A DNA stretch of 64,000 nucleotides from Mytilinidion resinicola. Lineage: Eukaryota; Ascomycota; Dothideomycetes; Mytilinidiales; Mytilinidiaceae. The stretch lies in NCBI RefSeq assembly GCF_010093595.1, contig NW_022985440.1, positions 399,215-463,214 of the forward strand, given 5' to 3'. The position numbers and the translations under genes were made by a program. Position 1 is the stretch's first letter. Every line of letters starts with the position of its first letter. This document shows positions 24,456 to 35,660 of this stretch, in pieces. Under the pieces are notes generated by a model, which saw only the letters and a list, made by a program, of their open reading frames with translations, was not told where the DNA came from and did no database searches.

Positions 24456-24989
24456 ATGAGGCACGAGCCGTCGCCCTGGTCACCGGCTGCTGTACCTCAA
24501 CGTCAGAGCTCTAGTGCCGTCAAGAATATGGCCTTGTCAATCATCACCGGCGCCGTCGTAGCTGGCAAGCGAATGCACGAAAAGCACAGGGACAAGAAGG
24601 CCGCCACCTCTCAGGCGCAGCAGCAAGCTGATGCGCAGCTCGGCGCTATCAAATTGCAACTCCAACTCAACCTACGGGAGGCCATGTGGGAAACTGAATT
24701 GAGGACTTCTATGCAGCAGTCTGAGGTTAAAGTGCGGACCAGGAGAGCCCAAACCTTTCCAAGCTCGGGAGAAAAAGGAGAGAAAGATCCGCCGCCAGCT
24801 TATATGGATGTGGTGGGGAGTCGACGAGCACCGGAAGTTGTGAAGGGTGAAGACCGGTTCGCTGGATTTGCAGGAGAGATGGGGGACGCGAGGAGGGTGT
24901 ACCGTGCTAATACAACTCAAACGAGGGGGAATGTGCACTCCTCGCACCATACGGCTCATGGGCTGGGACTATCGGGGTTGCCGACTTGA
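24456..24989 (+). CDS. Hypothetical protein with a PPxY motif; 5' end uncertain
   Basis: Unrecognised. The frame from the ATG at 24456 gives 177 aa. It has a possible short hydrophobic segment (NMALSIITGAVVAGKR), a charged, Gln-rich helical stretch (HEKHRDKKAATSQAQQQ) and a PPPAY motif of the kind that binds WW domains of Rsp5/Nedd4 ubiquitin ligases. Open reading continues upstream in two other frames (24222-24458 and 24123-24366), so an earlier start joined by an intron is likely, but no splice pair could be fixed. The gene is divergent from the Zn2Cys6 regulator, with about 630 bp between starts. Confidence 0.5.
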   Translation: MRHEPSPWSPAAVPQRQSSSAVKNMALSIITGAVVAGKRMHEKHRDKKAATSQAQQQADAQLGAIKLQLQLNLREAMWETELRTSMQQSEVKVRTRRAQTFPSSGEKGEKDPPPAYMDVVGSRRAPEVVKGEDRFAGFAGEMGDARRVYRANTTQTRGNVHSSHHTAHGLGLSGLPT

Positions 24990-25168
24990 ACTCTCGTTTG
25001 GTTCCTTAAAAGGACCTTTTGTATTCCCTCTTAGCGTTCTCGCCACGCAGTATTTAGAAGACGGAAAACTAGAAGCAGAAACTACACTCGCGAGTGGTAA
25101 CTTGCCTGTTACCCAGAGACCTAATCAAGACTTATGTGGCTTTTCCAATGCCTCCACCCCCGTTCTCA

Positions 25169-26311
25169 TCATTTGCCCTTCGGCACAATCTTCAACGAGA
25201 AGTCCACGTGCTTGACGCCTTGATGTATACTGCTCGTAGAGATAACGTCAACATCCGAGCAGACGTAGGCCTCCACGTTCTCTTCTGTCAGTCCTCCGCT
25301 GACCTCAACCAAGAATGCCTTCCTGTCGGCGGTGCCCCTTCCCCACTTGTCTTTCAGTCGTGAAGCAGCAATCTTCACTCCTTCACCAGTGAAGTTGTCT
25401 AGCATCACGACGTCCGCACCAGCCGCAATTGCTTCATCTGCTTCTTCGAAACTCTGGCACTCGAGTTCGACCTTAATCGCAAAGCCACCGGCTGATTTAG
25501 CAGCCCGTACCGCGGAAGTGATGCTGCCAGCCGCGACAATGTGATTGTCTTTGAGCATAGTCATGGCAGAAAGATCGTGGCGATGGGGATCGCATCCGCC
25601 CACGAGCATGCCGTACTTCTCTACGAGGCGGAATCCAGGGGTTGTCTTTCGCGTGCCGGCTAGGATATTGGTATATCCTGCTTTCCGGAGGAGGGAAAGC
25701 AGCCTGGCTGACCTACGGATTCACTGGTTACTCAGGCCTTTTCTAGAGGTCAAGAGATTCAATACACACTTTGAAGCGACGCCTGAGCACCGAGCTAGAG
25801 TGTTCAACGCCACCCGCTCTCCGAGAAGTAGCTTCCTAACGGGCCCTCGTACTGTAGCACAATGCATAATCGGCTTGAGTGCTTCTCCCTCCTTAACATG
25901 CCATTGGACGCTAAAAGTAGCAATAGTTAGAAATGTAACATGTTTAGACATAGTCAATAAAGGTAGAATGACTCACGTGCAATCTAGTTGCTTGAACACC
26001 TCGTCGAAGAAAGGAACACCTGCGACTATGCCCTGCACTCAGTGTTAGAAATAAGACACATACAGAGTTCGTTTGAGCTTGTAGACAGCGCAGTACGAGT
26101 CATTGGTTCATTGAGAGTTGATAAATGGAGGTCGACTAACCGCACTCTTGCCCAGCAACTTCGCTTCTGAGATTTCATCACCGACCACAAATCCTCCATA
26201 GTCGAAGCTTGGTGTGTCTTCCTCTAGCCACTCTGATACCAGTCGCTTGTACGTTTGGGGAAGTAGATGGGCAACAGCTCCATGCGCCGGGGCGCCTTCT
26301 ATGGTGGCCAT
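25169..26311 (-). CDS. BNA6: Nicotinate-nucleotide pyrophosphorylase (quinolinate phosphoribosyltransferase)
   Basis: Converts quinolinate and PRPP to nicotinate mononucleotide, CO2 and pyrophosphate in de novo NAD synthesis from tryptophan. Four exons (26311-26141, 26032-25977, 25910-25770, 25712-25169) give 303 aa, the usual length. Conserved parts in order: [27 protein letters not shown]; the [16 protein letters not shown] helix; [17 protein letters not shown], whose Arg/Lys residues contact PRPP and quinolinate; [30 protein letters not shown]; and the barrel end [14 protein letters not shown] plus [12 protein letters not shown]. All three introns are GT-AG. It runs convergent to the gene ending at 24989, with 179 bp between stops. 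Confidence 0.97.
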
Positions 26312-26809
26312 TATGAAAGATTGAAGATAATATTACAAGTCTTCCTTCTAGAATGGTGAGTCTTAAAGTAGCTTGCTTGCCGTCAGCAAATGGTCTCGTG
26401 GTAATACGACTTGATGAGCTCGGGTCGAAGGGTGTCTAGTCCGATCCGCGGCCGACGTGATGTTGGATGATCCAAAGCCTTCAGAATGAAACAGTAAGGT
26501 ATGATGCTAGTTGAGTGCTTATCTCGGTATTCTATTCGAAGGAGTTACTAGCCTAACGCTGTGAAATTGAAGCAAGGGAAAAGTTGAAAGAGGAACGTGA
26601 CTACTTCGTGAGGCCCGAGGCACCTTCCTTATCGATAACGCTCCGTGCACTTTGCGAACTCCAGGAGTTCGCAAATGACCCATCACGTGCCCATGGATTG
26701 CTCTCAGAAGCATCGTGAATGTAAACGATTTAGCCATTAACTCAACATAGCCTCAGCATCAATTAGACCTTCTACACTAAAGATCCTTTAATAATAGTCC
26801 CATTAAATC
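26312..26809. other. Intergenic region upstream of BNA6
   Basis: About 500 bp of mostly AT-rich sequence with no gene signature. It contains the BNA6 promoter on its left side and the end of the enoyl-CoA hydratase/isomerase relic on its right. Confidence 0.5.
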
Positions 26810-27581
26810 TCACTGCTTCGACGGCCCCACCTTCTCCGCAAACGCCCGCATACTGGCCTTCGCATCCTCACTACTCAACCTAACCACCAAATCCCTCCCC
26901 TCCCTCCTCGACGCCTCCTCCTGCTCTCGACCCCCTCTGCCTCCCTCACCAGCGCCTTCGCCATCCCTAAACTCTCTCCACCAAACCCCGCAATCCTCCT
27001 CGCCTTCTCACACACTTTACCCAAGAACTCCTCGGTCGACTCCGCCGGCACCACGGCCGTCACAAGCCCTGACACATACATGTCCTGCGCCAACAGCCGG
27101 TCACCGGCGAGGAGCAGCGCATTGGCATGCTGTTGCCCCCTAACTTTGGGGAAAGTGTGAGAAGGGCCACCCTCGGGGACAAAGCCGATCGGCATGAAGG
27201 GGGTTTGGAAGAAGGCGGCGGGATGCGCGTAGACGAGGTCGAAGGAAGTATACACATCTAGGAGCTGCCTAACCGCTTCAACTTCTTGCTCGATGGCCTC
27301 GCCTTTGCCTGGGGCAGCTATAGCTTTGCCGGCGCAGTAGTGCTTACCTTCCCGATTCTACTGGATCTTAGTAGGCCTCCTTGGGTGAGGGGAGGATTGA
27401 CTTACAACACCAGTACTTTAATCGCAGGTTCATCTCTTGCCCATACCAACGCTTCCCGGAACTCGAGATACTGCTTCACAGTAAAGGCATTAGAGATCTT
27501 AGGCTGATTGTAGTAGAACAAAGCTGCGCCATCGGATATACGCTCTACGAGAATTGTAGTGAGCTGTGGAGGCCGCGTCAT
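26810..27581 (-). pseudogene. Decayed enoyl-CoA hydratase/isomerase (crotonase fold, Eci-like)
   Basis: Reads clearly as a peroxisomal-type delta3,delta2-enoyl-CoA isomerase/hydratase: DGAALFYYNQPKISNAFTV, then HYCAGKAI, FDLVYAHPAAFFQTPF, GFVPEGGPSHTFPK and GLVTAVVPAE. Three lesions are visible. First, the junction after KVLVL (GTAAGT donor near 27414) cannot reach the HYCAGK frame in phase. Second, about 25-27 residues that should hold the PKPxIAAVNGPAxGxG oxyanion-hole segment are absent between QLLDV and YTSFDLVYA (near 27250). Third, the C-terminus shifts frame near 26935: the original frame runs into RRRRRGGRGG, while the next frame gives the expected RDLVVRLSSEDAKA...KQ ending at 26810. 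Loss of the second oxyanion-hole glycine would by itself remove activity. Confidence 0.8.
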
Positions 27582-28439
27582 TTTCACGATTGCAAGCAAG
27601 GTTCTAGCATGTAAATGTCGTATCGTTATGGTATATAGAATGTATTGGTTAGCCTATTCCATATACGCCTTCGCGTTTAAGGTGGGTAAGCATGCGCATC
27701 TCCTTCATTTCGAGATCGTGGTCGAGAGGGTTTTGGTGAGACCTCGGGATCGACTCAACCCTGTCGATCTTCTACGAAGTACATCCCGCATGAATGAAGT
27801 TCAAATCATTACTGGCGTTGGACTAGTTGCCTTATAGTTTAAGTAGACACTGAAAGTGCCCTTTATCTGTGGGTTAAGGCTACTACTACTTCGTAATAAG
27901 CATCGAGAAGCTAGTCTTACATTGAGAGGTTCAAAATTGGACCTAGGCTTCACAGCAGCTGAAAATATAGCATGTAAGCACTCAAAACCAAGGCCAACTC
28001 GCTACCTTCTAGATATGTACCACTTACCTAGACTTTTTCTTGATGTGCTTAAACATTTTAAGTAGTGCTAAGTAGCAACTCACTTAATATCCGTCTAATT
28101 CGAGATGCGAAGCATTTCAAATCTCGTCAACGCGTTTGAAATAAAGACCAAGCGCCACTGTTAGCCGTCGCATGGTAGGTCAATTGTAAGTTGCTAGAGT
28201 CTGGTCACTTTAAGGGCTTTAAACATCCATATGCCATTCAAACCCTAAGCAGTGTGAAAGGACTTTTGTCTAGCTACTAATATCGATACCTATATGTACC
28301 TCCGAGATGTTCTTCACGCATTAAATATTTGATTTATATATCCTCCGACAAAAGTCTTGTGACCGAAATACTAATAAAAAAAATGTGAGTAGATGGAAAG
28401 GCGTTAGAAGGACCGTGTTTCCCTTGCTGAGTAGCATGA
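27582..28439. other. AT-rich gene-free stretch, possible mutated repeat
   Basis: About 860 bp rich in TA and with frequent stops in all frames. A 69-codon open frame at 27856-28065 has no features. The composition resembles DNA altered by repeat-induced point mutation next to the pseudogene, but no transposon protein remains readable. Confidence 0.4.
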
Positions 28440-31400
28440 TCAGAAGATCAATGGCTCTGGCTCTCTAAATAAGGCCTCACAGTACTTCTCAAAGATCTCC
28501 AGATACGCCGGCGACATCACCATCGTGCGGACCGCAGCAATAACATCCACCAGCAACTTCACAGAACCACCATCAAGTCCCTCACCAACCTTTTCCCACC
28601 GTCGTATCAGCTTACGTCGAGCACAGTTAATCTGTGCGGCGCGTTTCCGACCCTCAAAGTCCTTCACAGAAGCAGTATTTCCAGTGTCGGCAATCGACAC
28701 CGCACGCTCCATCGTCCTCATCGAAATGAAATACTTCAAAGCGCGCGTCTGACGATCAATCAACGAGCTCTGGAGCTCGCCCCTCGACTTTGCAGCCAGG
28801 TTCCAGAACTTCTCCAGCAGTTTGTCGAGTCGGACCTGCCTTCGACAATCGTCCTGGAGCTCTGCACGGTCTTGGTATAGTAGTTGTCGCTCAACGAGTT
28901 CTTCTATCCTGATGAACTCGGGTTCGATCAACATCCCGAAGCTACGTCTCAGCTTGTTCTCGTCTTCCTCGTTCTCGTCGTCCTCGTCATCCATGTCATC
29001 CGAGTCGTCAAGTCCGAAAAGTGCATCGTTCAAGGCGTCGTCGGCTTGGATAAGCTTTCGTTCTTGTCGAGCGTTGTCTCTAGCCTGTGCATTTCCATCT
29101 CCCTGGTAGGTACGGTTGTTTTGGATGGACTTCGATGTCGACCCAGCGCTCCCTTCAGGTTGGATGCCTCCGCCTCTCCGAGGAGTGTTGTTGCTGTCAT
29201 TCTCAGGAGGACCCGACGTCTGACTAGCATTCATTTCAGCCTGCGCACTTCCGTGTCTCTGGTGAGCGCTGCTGCTGTCGTCTCGGGTACGCTCCGATGT
29301 CTGACTAACATTGCCTACAGCTTGTACATTTCCGTCTTCCTGGCGGGTGCGTTTGTCTTGGATAGGCTCCGATGTTTGTCCAGTACTGCTTTCGGCTTGT
29401 GTGCTCCCGCCTTCCTGATGAGCATCGCTAGCTCCAGACGTAGATGAAGCGTTAAGTTGAATTGGGATGGAACTGCTTACGCTGGTGCCCGTGTGGAGAG
29501 CTGATGGCTGGCTGACAGTTGGGGCTTCTTTAATAAGATGCGCACGTTGAATGTCAGTCGAAGCATGGTCGATTGGAGAATGTTCAGTCGATGATCGAAC
29601 GGCTGGCGAAGCCTCTCTGGGAGAAGGTCGATCACCTCGAGGGCTTGTCGGAGTATTGTTCGCACGAGATCGTTCAAGAGATGACCGGCCGATCGCCGAA
29701 GCGTCTTCAAGACGAGACAAGCAATGTCGACTGCCTGTCGGAGCAACATTGATCGAAGATTGCCTAGTTGATGACTGAGTAGAGGTCGAAGCCCTTTCGC
29801 GGGGGAGAGATGCGTCTCTAGAGACCGAAGTAGACTCGGTCGCTCGGCCTGAAAGAGGGAGTAGCACTCCGCCGCGAGACGGTACCGGGGAATATGGCTT
29901 TGCTACTGTGTCCTTGTTCTTTTGCATCCAATTTCTTTGACTAGCAAGACTGCTCGCCCCCAAAGAACGCGGCTTTGCCCTTTTGCTCTTGTTCTCGCAT
30001 AGCAGGCTTATTGTTGCAGGACTTCTCTCTCTCGGAGTTGGTCCACGTCGAGTATTTGTCGGGGTGTCGATCACAAGAGACCCTTCAGGTGATGAGCTCT
30101 GACGCTCTTGGGAGACGCATAGAGCTGACGGTGATCTTGATGCTTTACCCTTTGCGGTATTTTCTTTCCCACGAAGCATTCCTGTCCTCTCGTCGAAGAA
30201 CGTTGCAGAGATTGGTCGTATACCAATAGTATCTCCTGAGCCTTGTCTCTCGGGTAATGGCGAATTCGGAGCACTGGTTGGCGGAGACATATCAACTTCT
30301 ATCCCAGTACCCAGAAGCTCGACAGGGCTAGAGGTGGCCGGTTTTGACACTGAGTTACTGCTGGTACTAGTTGACGATTCGCCGTCGCTGGTGGAGGAAG
30401 TTTGTAGCAGAATAGGCGAAGTGCAAAAGACGGGACGGTTTGTCGGTGTTGGCCCTGCTCGTTGTGCTGTGCTCGATATATTGTCTGTCCCAGCCAAGGT
30501 CTGTTGAGCTTCGACACCAAGTACAGGTGATGTTGCACCGTAGTGCATTTCCGTGGGAGTTCCAAGCACACCATCGATAGATTGTAGACCCTTTCGTAGC
30601 TGGTGAGGCTGAGCAAGTCGCGTAGTGGGTTGACTCGATGTCGTTGGAAGCATGGGTGCGATTGGAGCTCGGTATGGCGGACGTTGATGGACGCTGCTCG
30701 TTGCGACTGGATATGTGGAGTGATATTGACCATTGTCGTTAGAGCTTTCATCCGTCGATGATATACCAGAAATTTTTCGTATTTTCCTTGATAACGTACT
30801 CTCTTCCACGGCTGTACGTTTACGCTCGTTCGCAAGGCAAGACGTGGATGATATGTCCTGTTCGCCATCAGGAGTACTGGGAGATGAAGAAGGGTTGACG
30901 CCCCACCCGATGAGGAGGTCTCTTGCTTGCTGCTTGAGCTGAAACATCTCGTTCCTCGGGAAAGTATCCAATCGGTCTATGTGCTTCAGCGCATTGTCAA
31001 TCCTGGTCTTCCTAACGATCTCCATTTCTAGACGGGGGTACTGCTCCAGTAGCCTCAAGTAACTCGACATGATGGAGATCTCATGTTCTTCGGGAGGATG
31101 TAATCGTTCGCCGTCGAATCTAAATCCTCTCTGTAGTCGACGTCGAATATGAGTTACTGGAAGTGTTAGGGTAGTGTCAAGGTAGGTAAGATACGAGAAT
31201 GCTAACTCTGTTTTTCCGTACTTCTGACCTGGTTGACCCTATCCTTCAACCAGGGCAACCGCAGTTTAACAATAGGTATAGGCTGCTCTTCATCATCATC
31301 TGAGTCAGACAACGCTTGTTGCTCTGCTGTGTAGACTTGTTCGTCCCAGATTTTTGGGCATTTTTGCGGTAAGGGGAAGACGTCCACTGCGTTTCCATTA

Positions 31401-31893
31401 TTGATCTGTGATTCCCTTCGTAGGAGTGCCCATAGCCGAATAAGACGCTTGATCCTAAGGGAAATACTTAGCAAGCTCCAAAGGGAATGTGAAATGACGC
31501 TTACTCCAACTCATCCTGCGGATAATATAGGTCTTTCATGTAGTGCTCGTATCTCATGTTGCGGTGCACTTGCAGGAGGTGGCCACGGTCAGAACGTCCC
31601 CAAATAGCAAGGCCGTATGTTTCAAGAAAGCTTTCGATATGCGCCTCGAAGAGTGGATGTGCTGTATCTTTGGAGAATGCGTGTTCATTCTTAGCGAGCT
31701 CCTGAATAAACACGTTCTCGTCCGGAAGAGAATGAGCTAAGGTGGTGACAAACCGGTCCAGCATCTTGACTATCTCGTGGTCGAAACTTGGTCTCGCTTT
31801 GCCTGTGGAGTTACAGTTTTTTAAGCCCAAGGCTTCAATAACTGCATGTGTTCGAGAGTTTTCGAAGTTGGGGATGGTCGCACCAATAGACAT
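28440..31893 (-). CDS. Large nuclear-type protein: shared N-terminal domain plus TFIIS-N/LEDGF-like helical domain
   Basis: Three exons (31893-31505, 31454-31222, 31156-28440) give 1112 aa. No known gene is recognised. The N-terminal about 190 residues contain EALGL, HPLFEAHIESFLETYG-LAIW, a YYPQDELE turn and IKRLIRLWALLRRE, and pair with the N-terminus of the gene at 36371. A helical segment follows (HIRRRLQRGFRFDG, then VRKTRIDNALKHIDRL, FQLKQQARDLLIGWG), resembling TFIIS N-terminal/LEDGF-like domains that bind unstructured partners in transcription elongation factors. A Ser/Thr/Gln-rich disordered stretch of about 500 residues contains repeated Q-(T/A)SE-type units, then an acidic run (DDSDDMDDEDDENEEDE) and a C-terminal helical domain ending EPEPLIF. 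Nuclear location is inferred. Confidence 0.75.
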
Positions 31894-32898
31894 CTTTTCT
31901 GAACCTGTGAACTACAAGTCAGTGGACACGTCTTCACCATGACTTGGGGCTCTTTAACACCTTTCGAAGTACGAACAAGATGCAATTTTGGCACTCTGAT
32001 ATTAGGTGTGCGTTCCAGAGTCCTAGTTGACTAGGCACTCCACGAGATGATGCGAGTAGTGGTGAAAAGTGTGCACGCACTTGAAGTCCAGTTCTGTACC
32101 GTTTGGATAAGTAGACCAAGACTAATAGGATGCCAACAGCCTTTAACGGCCTAAAAGTGGACGCTAGAAACAAGAGATTGATCATAGGAGTTGAGGAGTG
32201 TTGGGCGACATGAAAGGCGAAGGGCTCGCCGGGTTGGACCGCTTGGTTACTTTTTTTGCACCAATGTCTTTAAAATGGGCGGCGTTTCCCGCCCCCTTAT
32301 GCGGTACTCTTCGATCGCCCCTACTGGAAAATGACAGGTCATATCGCCTATTGGCGGGACGAGACGTGAATACAATGCACGCAAACAGGTAGCAGCGCAC
32401 ATACCACTCAGCTGTCGGTTCCCGCGTCAGTTCGCGGTATCACCTACGAATCGGCAGTATCTCCTAGGAGACCTATGTATACATGATCGACTCTTTCGTT
32501 ACTTGATCTTGTCTAGGTGGCTTTATTGTTGGAGTGTGCGTCTATTGATAAGTTGTCGCTTGCGGAGCGTCCGCAAGGCTGAAACCCTTTGGCGTCAACT
32601 GCAGATTGTGAACTCCACCACACAACGACACGGACGACTGCAAGCCAATAAAATCAGCATACCAAAGCGTTAGTGAGGTACGCATATGCATGCGTGCGTA
32701 AAACAGGAAAAATGGCCCATGGTGTGATAAACTTTGGCTTCCGCGCCTCCCCCGGACGCCCGCGCCGCATGACTGCAGAAAGGCGGCGTTGTTGATCAAA
32801 TCATATACCCTGTAGGGATAATCAACCTGCATTTCGGGAGATAAAGGCGTAATTCCTCGTTCCGTGTCTCACGCACACTCATAGGAGCATCGTTTTGT
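31894..32898. other. Intergenic region without a gene
   Basis: About 1 kb. Short open frames on both strands are not supported. A GGGCGG-CGTTTC-CCGCCC hairpin lies at 32278-32295. The right end runs into the tandem array starting at 32899. Confidence 0.5.
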
Positions 32899-33660
32899 CT
32901 CGAGTTTTCGTGATGCACTGAAGGACCATAGACGGTGATACCCGGGTGGAAAGAACCTTACAGCATGTAGCTGATTTGGGGTACGAGCTTGTGTGAGATG
33001 CGCTAGAGTTCGGACTAAGGGTTTAGTAAAGACCTAGTCTGACCCAGCTTGTGGAGAACTTTACATCATATCACGAGTTTTTCTGCTGTGCTAAGGGACC
33101 ACAGACGGCGATACTAGGGTGGCAAGAACCTTATAATATGCCTCTAATTTTGGATACGAGGGCGTATGAGATGCATTATAGTTCCGATTAAAGGTATAGT
33201 AAAGACCTAGTCTAATGTAGCCTGTAGAGAACTTTACATCGTATCCCGCGGTTTTCTGGTGTGCTAAAGGACCACAGACGGGGATACCAGGGGGTTAGAA
33301 CTCGTATACACTACACCTAATTTAGGACGCGAAGGCTCGATGATATAGCAATAGCTGCTCTTGTTTAGCCCCTAAAGAACTTTACATAGTACCCCGAGTT
33401 TTTATGGTGCACTGGAGACTTCAGACAGTAACACTACGACGTCAAGGGCTTTACACGGTGCTGCTGAAGTCCGGATGCAAGGTATCAGAAAGTGATATAA
33501 TATAGCCTATACGGAAGTTTACATTGTGTCCTAACTTTCCATAATGTGTTGAAGGATTAAGATGGTGATATCATGGTGTCAAAAGTGTTCAGAAATGCAT
33601 TCAATTCAGGATATCAAGCTATGGACAATAAGGACTAGCCTCTGAATTTCGCTACCTAAT
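32899..33660. repeat. Degenerate tandem repeat array A, five copies
   Basis: Units begin near 32901, 33074, 33247, 33395 and 33531 with a CGAGTTTTTCTGGTGCACT-like word. That is followed by GGACCACAGACGGxGATAC, a GTCAAGAACCTTA-like block and, at the end, GAACTTTACAT. The spacing is 173, 173, 148 and 136 bp. Similarity falls from left to right. There is no coding potential. The array sits directly 3' of the gene ending at 33668. Confidence 0.75.
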
Positions 33661-33667
33661 ATCAGAA

Positions 33668-35022
33668 TTAGATGATCGGGTTCAGAACCACCGTATAGTC
33701 CCCCTTGCCAGATTCCCAGTGTCTGGACTTTGCAATCTCCTCCAGAGTCAATCTGAAGGCTACATCGGTCGATGCCTCATTTGAGGGCGTAATTCGTAGG
33801 CCCTTAGTCTCCTTTTTTCCGCCTTCCAAAACCTCCGTCCGGTCCACCCACCAGCTTTTCGCCTTGGCATGGATGTCCTTAGTCGCCTGCTCTTGATTCG
33901 CCTCTTCTTCAAGGAGCTCAAGGAATCGCTTCGAGTTCGGGCAGTCGGCTAAGCAGAGCACGATTTGGCCTTCACGGCCATCGGCATTGAACGTCCACGA
34001 GAATCGGATTCGTCGGGCTTGGGCTTTGGAGAGCCCATCTGACGGCTCGGAGTCAGCCTCACCCTGATAACCCACCGTTGCGGCATGAGACCAATTTGGG
34101 GTGTGAGGTTTAGACGATGTAGTGCTGGCGTCAATCGCAGGCAGAGGTCCAGAGCTTCGAATCGCGCGTCGGACTGGCTCCGCTGGCTTAGCCTGGCTGG
34201 CACTGCCAATAGCAGCAACGAACCGATCGAGCTCCGCTTCATCTTGGCGTAGAGTTGAGCTGGAAGTTAACCTAGGACCGTCAGAGCTCCCGTTTGCAGG
34301 TGTTGTAATCTTCCTCTTGGATGGGCCTGTGTCTTCGCGAGCCGCCTCACGGCTGCGCTTGTTTGACGGTTTGTTTGGGGCTTTTGTCTTTGGAGCAGCA
34401 TCGGCTTGGTCGACTTCTTCTCGCTGGCTATTGTTGACACGAAGGGCCCGTATCTCGTCGAGTGTGCCCTTTCTCTGGTTGGATGCTGTAGTTCCGAGAA
34501 GAGAGATGTAGCTTGAGCATCCTCCTTCAACCTGCCAGAATGTGTACTTCGTGAACTTCCGCTCGAAAGTTTCGGTTTGCAAGATGCAAAACAAGCGGTT
34601 GCTGTTGTCGTCCTCGAGAGGCATGATCAAGACCTTCTGCAGAACCAGATGTGTTAGAAGAATGATCTGAAGCTGATCGAACAAGCAATACAGAGAGCGG
34701 CACTTACGTTCTTCTTGTTGGTGAAAGGAAGGTGCAGGACCTTAATCAGGCGTGTGTCTTCGCCATTAATGTGACAACCATTGCAGACGGCATAGCTCGT
34801 GTTGCCGCTCGCTCCCACGGTAGGTTCTGGAAATGGCGTCACACTGCCTTTGTAACGCTTGATGAGCTCTTGGAAAGATGGCATGTCCTCGAACTTTTTC
34901 TTGTGATCATCCAGATAGCCGATCCAGATGCCACGTTTGTGCAAGTCTCGCGCAGAACGGTAGTGCGGACTGCCCTTGGTGCCATCGCCGAAGCATTCAA
35001 CTTGCGCAATTGCAGGCGCCAT
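33668..35022 (-). CDS. Hypothetical protein with Cys motif, basic linker and C-terminal alpha/beta domain
   Basis: Two exons (35022-34708, 34636-33668; intron 71 nt, donor GTAAGT, acceptor CTGCAG) give 427 aa. No family is recognised. The N-terminal part (about 1-155) carries GIWIGYLDDHKKKFEDMP, a CNGCH motif near residue 82 with VCNGCHINGEDTRLIKVL, and TFWQVEGGCSSYISLLG. A basic low-complexity linker follows with NLS-like KRSREAAREDTGPSKRK. The C-terminal about 120 residues look globular (RIRFSWTFNADGREGQIVL, FRLTLEEIAKSRHW, GDYTVVLNPII). The layout of globular domain, basic linker and small C-terminal domain parallels the gene at 36371. A nuclear role is inferred from the NLS only. Confidence 0.72.
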
Positions 35023-35149
35023 TTCTGTTCGTAGAAGGAATCAATTCAGACTAGCTGGATGTTTAGCACGGTCTTCAAAGGATTTGGAAAGCGCAGGAGA
35101 ATCACTCCAGACGAAGAAGCAAAACACCTACTGTACGTTAAGGATGCTA

Positions 35150-35660
35150 GCTAGTGACAGGCCGGAACTCTTGGAATCCGAGGTTGACGATGATGTGCCG
35201 ATTTCGATGACAAATAGAGGTCGTCCACAGGGCGCAAGAAATACTCCGAAGGTTGATCGGGCAACAGTTGACTCGGGTGCAACAATGAGAGTTGGAAATG
35301 ATGAGAGGGTCGTGACCATTCCAGCAGCAGCTTAAAGCGCAGGAAAGAAGGTATTCAGGATAGGGAGAGGAAGTCGGTCGGTCAATATGGTGATGAATTG
35401 ATTGGCGGGCGACAATGAAGGAAGGAAATGACAAGAGTGTTGTTACCCGCCACAGCAGCAGCTGGAAAGGCAGGAACGAAGCTGTCACGGATACCAGAGC
35501 AGGTCGTTCGGGCAAGAGTGTGATGGAGCTGAGTCGGGTGCGACAATGAAGGTTGGAATTGATGCAAGACTTGCGAGCGCTACCGCAGCTCGATGCGCGA
35601 GAAAGAAGGTGTTGAGGACAGCAGTCGAGCTGGTGGGCGGCGGGCCCTGATAAACGCAGG
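35150..35660. repeat. Degenerate minisatellite D of about 130 bp encoding AT-hook-like remnants
   Basis: Copies are marked by the word (C/G)(A/G)ACAATGA(A/G)(A/G)G at about 35281, 35411 and 35542, so the period is 130-131 bp. In the plus frame the first copy reads RGRPQGARNTPK, an AT-hook-like core, then ATVDSGATMRVGNDERVVT. The second copy preserves ATMKEGNDKSVVTRHSSS in the same phase before stops appear. This looks like a decayed coding minisatellite with an ancestral 129-bp (43-codon) period. No intact gene remains. Confidence 0.6.
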
